Source: Ewingella sp. CoE-038-23 (GTDB lineage: Bacteria > Pseudomonadota > Gammaproteobacteria > Enterobacterales > Enterobacteriaceae). From it: a stretch of 64,000 nt of DNA. Location of the stretch: the NCBI RefSeq assembly GCF_040419245.1, contig NZ_JAZHOH010000001.1, positions 2,480,001-2,544,000 of the forward strand. The letters run 5' to 3'. Both the position numbers and the translations under genes were made by a program. Positions within the stretch are counted from its first letter, which is position 1; each line of letters opens with the position of its first letter. Under the pieces are notes generated by a model, which was given only the letters and a program-made list of their open reading frames with translations, had not been told where the DNA came from and made no database searches. Shown here in pieces: positions 18,171 to 26,152 of this stretch.

Positions 18171-19157
18171 TCAGCTCACATAGAAATCCGCCACCGCGCG
18201 GAACACCTGCCAGCGGTTTTTCTCCATCAGCATCATGTGCGTCGCCTCGCCGATTTCCACCCAGCGCCTTTCCGGCGACGAGGTAAAAGAGGTGAAGTAA
18301 GGCGTCATCAGCCGCAGCGGCACGTCGGCATCCCACTCGCCGTGAACCAGCAGCACTGGCCGGGTGATATCCTGCGGGCGATAAAAGGGTCGGTTCGCTC
18401 CCCAGTAGTCACGCACATCCTGAATCGTGCCGTTAACCGCGCGCAGCGTCGGCGGTTGGGTCTGCTGGCTTTGCGGATCTTCAGCCAGCGAGGCCGCTGC
18501 CCAGGCCTCAAACCAACCTTCTGGGATCAGGTCATGGCGATGCGCCTCGGGCGCGGCGTTGACCCAGCGCGGCCTGCTCTCGCCCACCGCCACTCGCCGA
18601 TAGGCTCCCAGTTGCCCGCCTTCGTCCAGCCGCGAGCCCCCTTCGTTCACCCACTGTGGTGCCAGCACCACCAGCCGATTCACCTTGTCATTATTCTGGC
18701 TGGTGTAGACCGCCGCCACGCTGCCGCCCCACGACATGCCAAACACCTGTACTCGCTCCAAGCCCAGCTTTCTGCGCACCCAGTCCACCGCGCTGGCTAA
18801 GTCGCGCACGCCGGTTTCAGTCCCAAACAGCGGCGGGTTGTCGAGAGGCGGCGCGTCCATTTCCGCCGGGCGGGTAGAATGGCCGTAGCCGCGCACGTCG
18901 ACGGCGTAGACATTCAGACCGCGCAGCGCCAGCGCATCCATAAAGGAGACGCCGTCCAGCCTGACGTCATACAAACTGCCGGAGGAGTAAGTCGCGCCGT
19001 GTACCATTACTAGGGTGTTGTCGGCGGTAAAGGCGTTTGGCGACGGCAGATATTTGTGGCGCAGGTGCAGGCTAATCCCCGGCGTGTCGCTATCAATCAT
19101 CAGGGATTCGCTGTGGATCTCATCCACCCACGCCTGACTGTCTTGTTGTGATTTCAT
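18171..19157 (-). CDS. Alpha/beta-hydrolase fold protein
   Basis: A probable esterase or lactone/amide hydrolase; the substrate is unknown. It has 328 residues from the ATG at 19157. A start at 19196 would add 13 residues and overlap the upstream gene, and neither has a strong ribosome site. Oxyanion HG is in LVMVHGATYSSG (about 53-54), the nucleophile elbow is GMSWGG with Ser at about 142, the acid is probably in LLVHGEWDADVPL, and the catalytic His is in GEATHMMLME near the C-terminus. It follows the MBL-fold gene with a 17-base gap, so the two form an operon divergent from a LysR gene. Confidence 0.8.
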   Translation of the reverse strand: MKSQQDSQAWVDEIHSESLMIDSDTPGISLHLRHKYLPSPNAFTADNTLVMVHGATYSSGSLYDVRLDGVSFMDALALRGLNVYAVDVRGYGHSTRPAEMDAPPLDNPPLFGTETGVRDLASAVDWVRRKLGLERVQVFGMSWGGSVAAVYTSQNNDKVNRLVVLAPQWVNEGGSRLDEGGQLGAYRRVAVGESRPRWVNAAPEAHRHDLIPEGWFEAWAAASLAEDPQSQQTQPPTLRAVNGTIQDVRDYWGANRPFYRPQDITRPVLLVHGEWDADVPLRLMTPYFTSFTSSPERRWVEIGEATHMMLMEKNRWQVFRAVADFYVS

Positions 19158-19174
19158 CTTGTTGTTCTCAGTGA

Positions 19175-20077
19175 TTAGGCTTGAAGAAAAGTCCATTGGA
19201 AATCATTCCCCCGCTGGGTGATGCGCCCCACCGAGCTGTCGGCGAAGTGGGTTGAAAACCACGTCACCTGATTTTCAGCCGCGTGGCGCAGCGCCCACAG
19301 GCGCGAGGCCCGCGCTGGCCCATCGAAACCGCAGTACATTGAATTCAGCTCCGGGTAGTAAACCTGTAGCGGATGGTGCAGCAGGTCACCGGCGAAGAAG
19401 GCATCTTCCCCCTGTGACAGGATGCTGACCGACATATGGTCAATGCTGTGGCCAGGCGTGGGCGTATAGCGAATGCCCGCCAGCACTTCCCCGCCGCCCG
19501 GGGGCACCAGCTGGAACTGCCCGGCGTCGATAATCGGCTGCACGCTGTCGGCAAACACCTGCCGATTATCCACGACCGCCGGGCTATCACTTTCGGCATC
19601 GCCATAGAAATCAGCTTCGGTCTGCGAGAAGAAATAGGTGGCGTTGGGGAATGTCGGCTGCCACTTGCCGTCCACCAGACGGGTGTTCCAGCCCACGTGG
19701 TCAACGTGCAGGTGGGTCAACAGCACATAATCGACGGACTCCGGCGTCACCCCCGCGCGCTCCAGTTGGGCGAGAAAGTCAGTCTGTAAATGGTGAAAAA
19801 TGGGTTTGTTCCCGCGCTCTTTATCATTGCCCGACGCCGTATCCACCAGCAGAGTAAAGTTTGGCGACTGCACCAGCCATGCGTGGGTGCTCTGGATAAG
19901 CTTTCCCGTGGTGAAATCGAAGTTTTGCGGGCTGAGCCATTCCCGGTGCTGTTCTAGCGCCTCGGGCTGCCAGTCACCGTTAAATAATACTTCAGGAGCC
20001 GAGCCGGTCAGGGTTAACTCATCAAGGCGGGTTATCTTTAAATCGCCGACGTGGAACACAGAGTTTGAACGTTTCAT
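19175..20077 (-). CDS. MBL-fold metallo-hydrolase
   Basis: Metallo-beta-lactamase-fold hydrolase; relatives with this layout cleave lactones or organophosphates, but the substrate here is not known. It has 300 residues. The metal motif H-x-H-x-D-H is at 122-127 in LLTHLHVDHVGW. Further ligands are visible in TPGHSIDHM, in FFAGDLLHHPLQV and in FSTHFADS. There is no signal peptide, so it is cytoplasmic. It is the first gene of a two-gene unit with the alpha/beta hydrolase, divergent from a LysR regulator 74 bases away. Confidence 0.82.
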   Translation of the reverse strand: MKRSNSVFHVGDLKITRLDELTLTGSAPEVLFNGDWQPEALEQHREWLSPQNFDFTTGKLIQSTHAWLVQSPNFTLLVDTASGNDKERGNKPIFHHLQTDFLAQLERAGVTPESVDYVLLTHLHVDHVGWNTRLVDGKWQPTFPNATYFFSQTEADFYGDAESDSPAVVDNRQVFADSVQPIIDAGQFQLVPPGGGEVLAGIRYTPTPGHSIDHMSVSILSQGEDAFFAGDLLHHPLQVYYPELNSMYCGFDGPARASRLWALRHAAENQVTWFSTHFADSSVGRITQRGNDFQWTFLQA

Positions 20078-20151
20078 TGCATACCTTCACTTGTGGAGTC
20101 AGTAAAAGCATCGTATAAACAGTAGAACCATTACTCAAATCGATACCAAGC

Positions 20152-21099
20152 ATGAAGACTATCGACCATTTCAATTTACGCAATTTTGACCTGAATCTGC
20201 TGATTGCTTTCGACGCGATGATGGAAGAACTCAACGTCACCCGCGCCGCCGCCCGACTGAAGATCCAACAGCCGGCCATGAGCCACGCCCTGAAAACCCT
20301 GCGCATGCTGTTTGATGACGAGCTGTTTGTCCGCGTCGGGCAAGTGATGAAGCCGACCTCGCGGGCGATAAGCCTCGCCAGCCGGGTGCGTTCGGTGCTG
20401 CAAAAGGCAGAAGATGCTCTGTCATTCAGCGAGCAATTCTCGCCACTCACCGAGCAGCGCACCTTCCGGCTAGGCTTCTCCAGCGAGCTGGAAGTGCACC
20501 TGCTGCCGGAGCTGATGGCGCATTTGCGCAAGGTGGCACCCGGCGTGCGGGTCATCGCCAGCTATGTCGGGCGGCAGACCCTGCACGGGCTGCTGGAGCG
20601 CGGGGAGATCGATTTGGCGCTGGGCTGCTTTGGCGAACAGGCCCAGTGGCATCGTAGTGAAGAGTTGTTCGCCGAACAGCTGGCCTGCTGCTTCAATCCA
20701 GAGCTGATGCCCTTCGGAACGCCTTTGTCGCAGCATGACTACCTCAGCCAGCCTCACGCGCTGATGTCTTTTTCGGGTAACCTGATGGGCTGCGTCGAGA
20801 ATGCGTTTAACCGCGCGGGAGCCACGCTGAATGCGGTATTTTCGGCACAGAACTTTTTGGCGCTGCTCTCTTTTGCTCAGCATTCGCCAGTGTTGGTGAC
20901 TCTGCCCAATCGCATCGCGCGCCGCTACTGCGCCATGTTCGGGCTGGTCTATTGTGAAGTGCCGCTTCAGCTTGAAGTCTTCCCAAATTCGATTGTCTGG
21001 CCGGTGAATGCCGAGAACGATCCGGCGCTAGAGTGGTTAAGAGAGCAAATAAGGGCCGTTAATCAACGAATTGAATCCGCTGACGTCATGTTACATTAA
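20152..21099 (+). CDS. LysR-family transcriptional regulator
   Basis: 315 residues. The N-terminal winged helix-turn-helix is at about 8-67 (FDLNLLIAFDAMMEELNVTRAAARLKIQQPAMSHALKTLRMLFDDELFVR), and the C-terminal effector-binding domain runs from about 95. The HTH style is that of the NodD/LeuO-like subgroup. By its divergent position it most likely controls the MBL-fold and hydrolase genes; that is inference. The start has only a weak ribosome site. Confidence 0.85.
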   Translation: MKTIDHFNLRNFDLNLLIAFDAMMEELNVTRAAARLKIQQPAMSHALKTLRMLFDDELFVRVGQVMKPTSRAISLASRVRSVLQKAEDALSFSEQFSPLTEQRTFRLGFSSELEVHLLPELMAHLRKVAPGVRVIASYVGRQTLHGLLERGEIDLALGCFGEQAQWHRSEELFAEQLACCFNPELMPFGTPLSQHDYLSQPHALMSFSGNLMGCVENAFNRAGATLNAVFSAQNFLALLSFAQHSPVLVTLPNRIARRYCAMFGLVYCEVPLQLEVFPNSIVWPVNAENDPALEWLREQIRAVNQRIESADVMLH

Positions 21100-21218
21100 T
21101 GCGATAATGAGACGTTTCTATCTGCGCTCGTCCCAGCAATAATTAGCCAAAGTCAGTTGCAATGTCATGTCGGATGCAGCGTTGCATCTTTTCTCCCAAC
21201 GAATACCAGGAAGCCGTG

Positions 21219-21482
21219 ATGGAAAAAAAGAATGTCCTGGATGAAGGGCGACAATTAAAACGACTTAATGCGGAAATTCGCCGCCAATCGCATATGCATA
21301 AATGGTTTGCCATGGTGGCGGCGTTAGATTGCGTGCTGGTTATTTTTTATGACCAAGATATGCGCAATATCGTTTTTTCCGCAGGCGTTTGTATTGTCTG
21401 CACCTATTTGTGGCTTAAAGGCCGCCGCCAGTCGCGCAAATATCGCCGCGAGTGGGACGAAAAGTATGGCCCGAAGCCATAG
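21219..21482 (+). CDS. Small membrane protein, uncharacterised
   Basis: 87 residues from the ATG at 21219, with CAGGAA eight bases upstream; the frame is open further but upstream residues look non-coding. It has a charged N-terminus (EEGRQLKRLNAEIRRQ type), two hydrophobic segments (about residues 28-41 and 46-64: WFAMVAALDCVLVIFY and NIVFSAGVCIVCTYLWL), and a very basic C-terminus (KGRRQSRKYRREWDEKYGPK). I recognise no family. It lies alone between the LysR gene and a c-di-GMP protein, in the accessory block. Confidence 0.62.
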   Translation: MEKKNVLDEGRQLKRLNAEIRRQSHMHKWFAMVAALDCVLVIFYDQDMRNIVFSAGVCIVCTYLWLKGRRQSRKYRREWDEKYGPKP

Positions 21483-21535
21483 CACTTAAGTGGTTGTTAT
21501 ATCGCCATATATTATGCCGACCAGCGCACTTAAGT
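21483..21535. repeat. Repeated palindrome CACTTAAGT(G)
   Basis: A perfect 10-base palindrome CACTTAAGTG at 21483-21492, and nine of its ten bases again at 21527-21535, spaced 44 bases apart (about four helical turns). It lies between the small membrane protein and the GGDEF/EAL gene. It could be paired sites for a regulator or one long hairpin, since each copy is self-complementary. Confidence 0.45.
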
Positions 21536-21697
21536 CGTGATTATTGATTGAAATAGTCAATTTCAAAACAAGCGTAATCTTCCTACAACAATGTAGGCAA
21601 TAATCAGAATTCTTAACGATTTTTAGGTCACTCTTATTTTGCGTTGGTCTTATTAAACGCCACGATCTTTTCATTTTCCGTTCAGGGTTTTTAACTC

Positions 21698-23371
21698 ATG
21701 TTTACTGATATTGCGATATGCCAGGCAGTTCTCGACGCGCTTACCGAAGCGACCGTCTTGAAAGATGATCAGCGCAAATTGGTCTTTCTTAATCAGAAAG
21801 CCTGTGAGTTATTTGGCCGGCGGCGTGAAGATCTTATTGGCCGCGACGTCTCCTTTTTCACCGAAGAAAATCAGTCGGCGCGCCAGCGAGAGAGAGATAT
21901 TGAAGTGCTGACCAGCGGCATTAAAAACGTCAGCGAAGAGATGCTAATTGATGCCAATGGCAAAATTCGCAATGTATTGGTGCGCAAATCCCGCGTCACG
22001 CTGGAAAGCCGCCACTATATTTTGACCTCTATTATGGATATTTCATTGCAGCGCAGCTCAGAGGCGCAAATTCGCTATTTAGCGCGCCACGACGTGCTCA
22101 CCGGCCTGCCAAACCGCACTGCCCTGAACGAAGATCTCAGCCAAATCGCCGCCCAGCGGATGTACCGCCCCGAGCCTTACGCCCTTTTTCTGCTCAATTT
22201 GAATGAATTTAATTACATCAATGACACCTACGGCTATCAGGCCGGGGACGCCATTTTGTGTGAGTTTGGCCAGCGCCTGCGCAATGAGCTTGGCAGCAGT
22301 GGCACGGTGTCGCGCATCGGCGGCGATGAGTTCGCTATTATTTTGCGCAATAGCCCGACCCATGAACAAGCCAATAATCTGGCGCTCGAGATTCTGGTGA
22401 TGATGCGCCAACCCTTTAGTCTGACGCGCGCCAACCCGATGGTGACGCTCTCGCTGGGTATCGTCATGTTTGGTGCGGAAAATATTACCGCCGGTGAAAT
22501 CATGCGCCGGGGCAATACTGCCCTGCTGGAAGCCAAGCAGCGCGGCAAAAATATGTTCTCGTTTTACTCCGAACTGCTGGATGCCAGCAGCGTGAGTAAG
22601 CGAATTATGGTCAAAGCGCTGGCGGAATCCCTCTCTCGCCAAGGGGATTTAACCTGCGTGTATCAGCCAATTTTGCGCAGTTCCGATGAGAAAGTGGTGT
22701 GCGTCGAAGCCTTGGCCCGCTGGAATCACGGCGTGCTGGGGGCCGTCTCTCCGGTGCAGTTTATTGCGCTGGCAGAGGAAACCGGGCTGGTTATCCAGCT
22801 GGGGGAAATCATTCTGCGCCAAGCCTGTCAGGATATTCTGAGCCTCAGCGAGCTGAATTTGGCGATTAACGTTTCCGCCGTACAGCTGGGCGAAAGCAAT
22901 TTTGCCGACCGAATTTTGACCCTGCTGGAAGAAGAAGATTTCCCGGCCAGCCGCCTTGAACTGGAGCTGACTGAAACCTCGGTGATGAATGCTAACTGCA
23001 CCAGCCTGACCCATCTGGTTGAACTGCGGAAAGCCGGGGTGAAAATCTCTCTCGACGACTTCGGCACTGGCTATTCCAGCCTCAGTTTGCTGAAAGACAT
23101 TTCCGTGGATAGCGTGAAAATCGACCGTTCTTTTGTTCAGTACGTCACAGAAGTGAATGATACTGCGGCGATTGTTTCAGCCGTTTCCCAATTGGGAAAT
23201 AAGATGAAATTAAACGTCATTGCCGAAGGCGTGGAAAATCAGCTACAGAAAACATTTTTAATATCAGCGGGATGCTCACATCTTCAGGGCTATTTGTTCT
23301 CTCGCCCGGTGCCCATCGAGGTACTGCGCAGTTTGCTGGATAGCTCACTAAATATGCAAAACGAATCCTGA
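21698..23371 (+). CDS. PAS-GGDEF-EAL protein, probable c-di-GMP phosphodiesterase with degenerate GGDEF
   Basis: Cytoplasmic sensor/c-di-GMP protein of 557 residues with no membrane segment. A PAS domain is at about 5-115 (residues LDALTEATVLKDDQRKLVFLN), GGDEF at about 125-290 and EAL at about 305-550. The EAL part has all the hallmark residues: EALARW (337-342), NVSAVQL, ELTET, DDFGTGYSS (453-461), VKIDR, AEGVEN and LQGY. The GGDEF signature is intact at 208-212, but the metal Asp of the DxDxFKxIND segment is Asn167, the usual Lys is Asn172 and the GH is GY180. No RxxD inhibitory site precedes GGDEF. I infer a phosphodiesterase whose GGDEF domain binds GTP as a regulator. Its target process is not known. 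Confidence 0.88.
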   Translation: MFTDIAICQAVLDALTEATVLKDDQRKLVFLNQKACELFGRRREDLIGRDVSFFTEENQSARQRERDIEVLTSGIKNVSEEMLIDANGKIRNVLVRKSRVTLESRHYILTSIMDISLQRSSEAQIRYLARHDVLTGLPNRTALNEDLSQIAAQRMYRPEPYALFLLNLNEFNYINDTYGYQAGDAILCEFGQRLRNELGSSGTVSRIGGDEFAIILRNSPTHEQANNLALEILVMMRQPFSLTRANPMVTLSLGIVMFGAENITAGEIMRRGNTALLEAKQRGKNMFSFYSELLDASSVSKRIMVKALAESLSRQGDLTCVYQPILRSSDEKVVCVEALARWNHGVLGAVSPVQFIALAEETGLVIQLGEIILRQACQDILSLSELNLAINVSAVQLGESNFADRILTLLEEEDFPASRLELELTETSVMNANCTSLTHLVELRKAGVKISLDDFGTGYSSLSLLKDISVDSVKIDRSFVQYVTEVNDTAAIVSAVSQLGNKMKLNVIAEGVENQLQKTFLISAGCSHLQGYLFSRPVPIEVLRSLLDSSLNMQNES

Positions 23372-23483
23372 TATTAGCCTGACAAATAACTCAAAACCCG
23401 CGATAAATTCTTTCAATTGGCGTCGCCCCCCGATCTCCTGACATGATCGCGGGTAATAATCACGCCGTCGAAGGAAGTAAATC

Positions 23484-24350
23484 ATGCCATCGTTTTCAGG
23501 TATTTGGGTTCCGCTAGTCACACCTTTCCATCAGGGAGATATTGATTTCCCCGCTCTGCGCAAGCTTTGTGTTCATTTGCTGAAACAGGGGGTGGATGGC
23601 GTTGTGGTTTGTGGCACGACCGGCGAATCCCCGATGCTGACCAAAGACGAGCAGCTGCAAGTCCTCGATACCGTGTTAGAAATCGTGCCGGGTCATCAGG
23701 TGATGATGGGCCTGTCAGGCACTCACCTGCCGACCGTCAGAGCGATGCAGGATGCCATTCAGCAGCGCCCTGTTGCCGGCGTCTTACTGCCAGCCCCTTA
23801 CTACATTCGCCCGTCACAGGCCGCCCTCAGCGCCTGGTTTACCGAGCTGGCTAACCACTCCAGCGTGCCAATCGTGCTGTACAACGTGCCTTATCGCACC
23901 GGAATTCACCTCGAGCTGGCCACCCTGCGTGAACTGGCCGCCCACCCGCGCATTGTGGCAGTGAAGGACTGCGGCGGAAGCTGGGACCTCACCTTGTCGC
24001 TGATTGCCGACGGCCAGCTTGACGTGCTGTGTGGCGAAGACGCGCAGATCCTCGCGACCCTCAGCCACGGCGGCACAGGGGCGATTGCCGCCTCTTCCCA
24101 TTTGTACACTGATGAATTCGTGCGTTTGGTGGAAGAGGTGAAATCCTCCGATCTGGCCGCCGCGCGTCAAACCTTCTTCACGCTGTTGCCGATGATTCGT
24201 TTAATGTTCAGCGCGCCTAACCCGGCGGCGATAAAATACGCGTTATCCCTCTCCGGCATGATGCACAACGAGCTTCGCGCCCCGCTGCTGCCCGCGCCGG
24301 AAAGCGTAGAACGCGCAGTCCGTGACCACTTAAATCAGCATTCTCGCTAA
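23484..24350 (+). CDS. DapA-family aldolase (dihydrodipicolinate synthase paralogue)
   Basis: TIM-barrel class I aldolase of the DHDPS/NAL superfamily, 288 residues. The Schiff-base lysine is Lys161 (VAVKDCGG), the catalytic Tyr is Tyr133 (VLYNVPYRTG), Arg138 is present, and the GTTGES loop is at 44-49 with Tyr107, all at E. coli DapA positions. So it may make 4-hydroxy-tetrahydrodipicolinate. However, it does not lie in the usual dapA context (bamC) and is probably a second copy or a related pyruvate aldolase. An AAGGAAG ribosome site precedes the ATG. Monocistronic, in the accessory block. Confidence 0.82.
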   Translation: MPSFSGIWVPLVTPFHQGDIDFPALRKLCVHLLKQGVDGVVVCGTTGESPMLTKDEQLQVLDTVLEIVPGHQVMMGLSGTHLPTVRAMQDAIQQRPVAGVLLPAPYYIRPSQAALSAWFTELANHSSVPIVLYNVPYRTGIHLELATLRELAAHPRIVAVKDCGGSWDLTLSLIADGQLDVLCGEDAQILATLSHGGTGAIAASSHLYTDEFVRLVEEVKSSDLAAARQTFFTLLPMIRLMFSAPNPAAIKYALSLSGMMHNELRAPLLPAPESVERAVRDHLNQHSR

Positions 24351-24413
24351 CATCACGATTCTGTCACTGACATTTGTCAGCGGTAGATCTAGGATAGCGG
24401 CAGCTTTATTTTT

Positions 24414-24451
24414 CCCGCGGCGCTGAGCCTTTTTTCACCTCAGGCCGCGGG
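24414..24451. other. Long GC-rich hairpin upstream of gstA
   Basis: CCCGCGGC and CTGAG pair with CTCAG and GCCGCGGG (13 bp, one bulged base), around an 11-base loop holding a T run. There is no T tract after it. It is 36 bases before the gstA start. It may end transcription from the DapA-like gene or fold in the gstA leader. Confidence 0.5.
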
Positions 24452-24487
24452 TCTGCATGCTACTCAAGGTAACCTCACGGAGTCACT

Positions 24488-25093
24488 ATGAAACTTTATT
24501 ACAAACCCGGCGCTTGTTCCCTTTCTCCGCATATCGTTCTGCGCGAAGCCGGCCTGGATTTCAGCATCGTCAAAGTTGATTTGGCGACCAAGAAAACTGA
24601 ACACGGCGATGACTTTTTTGCCATCAACCCTAAAGGCCAGATCCCAACTCTCGAACTGAACGACGGCACCTTGCTGACCGAAGGCGTGGCTATCGTGCAG
24701 TATCTGGCCGACCAGAAGCCAGACCGCAACCTGCTGCCAGAGTTTGGCACTATTGCGCGCTACCACGCGCTGGAGTGGCTGAACTACATCGCTACCGAGT
24801 TGCATAAAGGCTTCAGCCCGCTGTTCAATCCGAAAACGCCAGACGAATTCAAAACCGTCACCCGCGAAGCGCTGATGAAGAAATTCGCCTACGTCAACCA
24901 AGAGCTGCAAGGCCAGCAATTCCTGCTGGGCGCGCGCTTTAGCGTGGCCGACGCTTACCTGTTCACCGTGATGGGCTGGGCCAAAGCGCTGAAGTTTGAT
25001 TTGAGCGCCTTCACTGACTTGAACAGCTATCTGGATCGCGTTGCAGCACGTCCGGCAGTTGACGCCGCGCTGACCGCCGAAGGCCTGAAGTAA
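24488..25093 (+). CDS. gstA: GstA, beta-class glutathione S-transferase
   Basis: Glutathione transferase, cytosolic dimer. It has 201 residues, the E. coli GstA length. The N-terminal thioredoxin-like domain begins MKLYYKPGACSLSPHI with the beta-class Cys10. NPKGQIPTLEL and LTEGVAIVQYLAD form the glutathione site, and the helical C-terminal domain contains EWLNYIATELHKGFSPLF with His106 of the class. It keeps the E. coli order gstA-pdxY-tyrS, convergent with pdxY over a shared terminator. Confidence 0.95.
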   Translation: MKLYYKPGACSLSPHIVLREAGLDFSIVKVDLATKKTEHGDDFFAINPKGQIPTLELNDGTLLTEGVAIVQYLADQKPDRNLLPEFGTIARYHALEWLNYIATELHKGFSPLFNPKTPDEFKTVTREALMKKFAYVNQELQGQQFLLGARFSVADAYLFTVMGWAKALKFDLSAFTDLNSYLDRVAARPAVDAALTAEGLK

Positions 25094-25120
25094 TAGACTA
25101 AGCCTTAAGCGAAACGCAAT

Positions 25121-25157
25121 AAAAAGCCCCGCCCAGTAAGCACTGGCGGGGCTTTTT
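25121..25157. terminator. Bidirectional terminator between gstA and pdxY
   Basis: Left arm AAAAAGCCCCGCCCAGT (25121-25137), right arm ACTGGCGGGGCTTTTTT (25142-25157), with one bulged C. A and T tracts on the two sides serve both strands. Confidence 0.9.
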
Positions 25158-25180
25158 TACAATTTAAACGCAGCGAGAAA

Positions 25181-26041
25181 TTACAGCTTTACCGCCGCAA
25201 AATGGTGCTCTGGCGTGACCATCTTGTCTTGCGCTGCGACCACCTGAAGCTCATATTCGCCCATCGCATGGGTCGCTAACATCACCTCATAAACTGCGGC
25301 AGTGACGTGCTCCAAGGCTTTATCCAGAGCTTCGCCTTTCAGCAGGTTCACCAGCAGCAGGCCGCTGGTCAAATCACCGACGCCAACCGGCTGGCGCACG
25401 CCGAAATCCACCAGCGGGCGGTCGATGTGCCAGGCCTGATCGGCGGTCACCAGCAGCATTTCGAAACGATCGGTGTGATAACCCGCGCGGCTCAGATGCT
25501 TCACCAGCACGATTTTCGGCCCTTTAGCAATCAGCTCGCGCGCCGAGGAAACGGCCTCTTCGACGTTGTGCACCGCGTGACCACTGAGCAGCTCCAGCTC
25601 GAGCAGGTTTGGGGCAATAATGTCGCAGTTCAGCAAAGCCTGATTGCAGTGGAACTCCGCCACGCCCGGCGCCACGATGCAGCCTTTCTCCGGGTGACCC
25701 ATCACCGGATCGCAGAAATACCACGCGTTGGGATTGGCTTCCTTCACCTGACGGACAATCTGTAAAATGCTCTGGCCCTGCTCCGGCGAACCGATGTAGC
25801 CGCTAAGCACCGCGTCGCAATCCTTCAGACGGTCGATATCGGCAATGCCCTGAGCAATTTCAGTGAGATGGCTGGCTGGCATCACGCAGCCGGTCCATTT
25901 GCCATACTGGGTATGGTTAGAGAATTGCACTGTATTGAGAGGCCAAACGTTTGCGCCCATGCGGCGCATTGGAAATTCTGCAGCACTGTTTCCGGCGTGT
26001 CCAAAAACGGTATGCGACTGGATAGAAAGGATATTTTTCAT
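25181..26041 (-). CDS. pdxY: PdxY, pyridoxal kinase 2
   Basis: Phosphorylates pyridoxal in vitamin B6 salvage. It has 286 residues from the ATG at 26041 ([29 protein letters not shown]), as in E. coli. A longer frame from 26098 adds 19 residues with no homology. It is a ribokinase-superfamily member; the conserved C-terminal anion hole is [11 protein letters not shown], with the catalytic Asp in it. Downstream of tyrS by 111 bases with a hairpin between, and close to pdxH, the other B6 gene here. Confidence 0.95.
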   Translation of the reverse strand: MKNILSIQSHTVFGHAGNSAAEFPMRRMGANVWPLNTVQFSNHTQYGKWTGCVMPASHLTEIAQGIADIDRLKDCDAVLSGYIGSPEQGQSILQIVRQVKEANPNAWYFCDPVMGHPEKGCIVAPGVAEFHCNQALLNCDIIAPNLLELELLSGHAVHNVEEAVSSARELIAKGPKIVLVKHLSRAGYHTDRFEMLLVTADQAWHIDRPLVDFGVRQPVGVGDLTSGLLLVNLLKGEALDKALEHVTAAVYEVMLATHAMGEYELQVVAAQDKMVTPEHHFAAVKL

Positions 26042-26114
26042 GTGAGGTCCCGATACTGACGTCATCGGCGGATGGCGCATATAAAGATGTTGAAACACGG
26101 CCTTTGGAATAGAT

Positions 26115-26136
26115 AAAGGGGCCGTAAAGCCCCTTT
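26115..26136 (-). terminator. Hairpin between tyrS and pdxY
   Basis: Stem AAAGGGGC (26115-26122) / GCCCCTTT (26129-26136), 17 bases after the tyrS stop. The T tract on the minus strand is short, so partial read-through into pdxY is likely. Confidence 0.55.
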
Positions 26137-26152
26137 TCTGACTGCTGCTCTC

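Noticed and set aside
18117..18800. 227-codon plus-strand frame opposite the alpha/beta hydrolase
   Set aside because: It starts in the dtpA terminator, is Arg/His-rich in the manner of shadow frames, and opposes clear hydrolase motifs.
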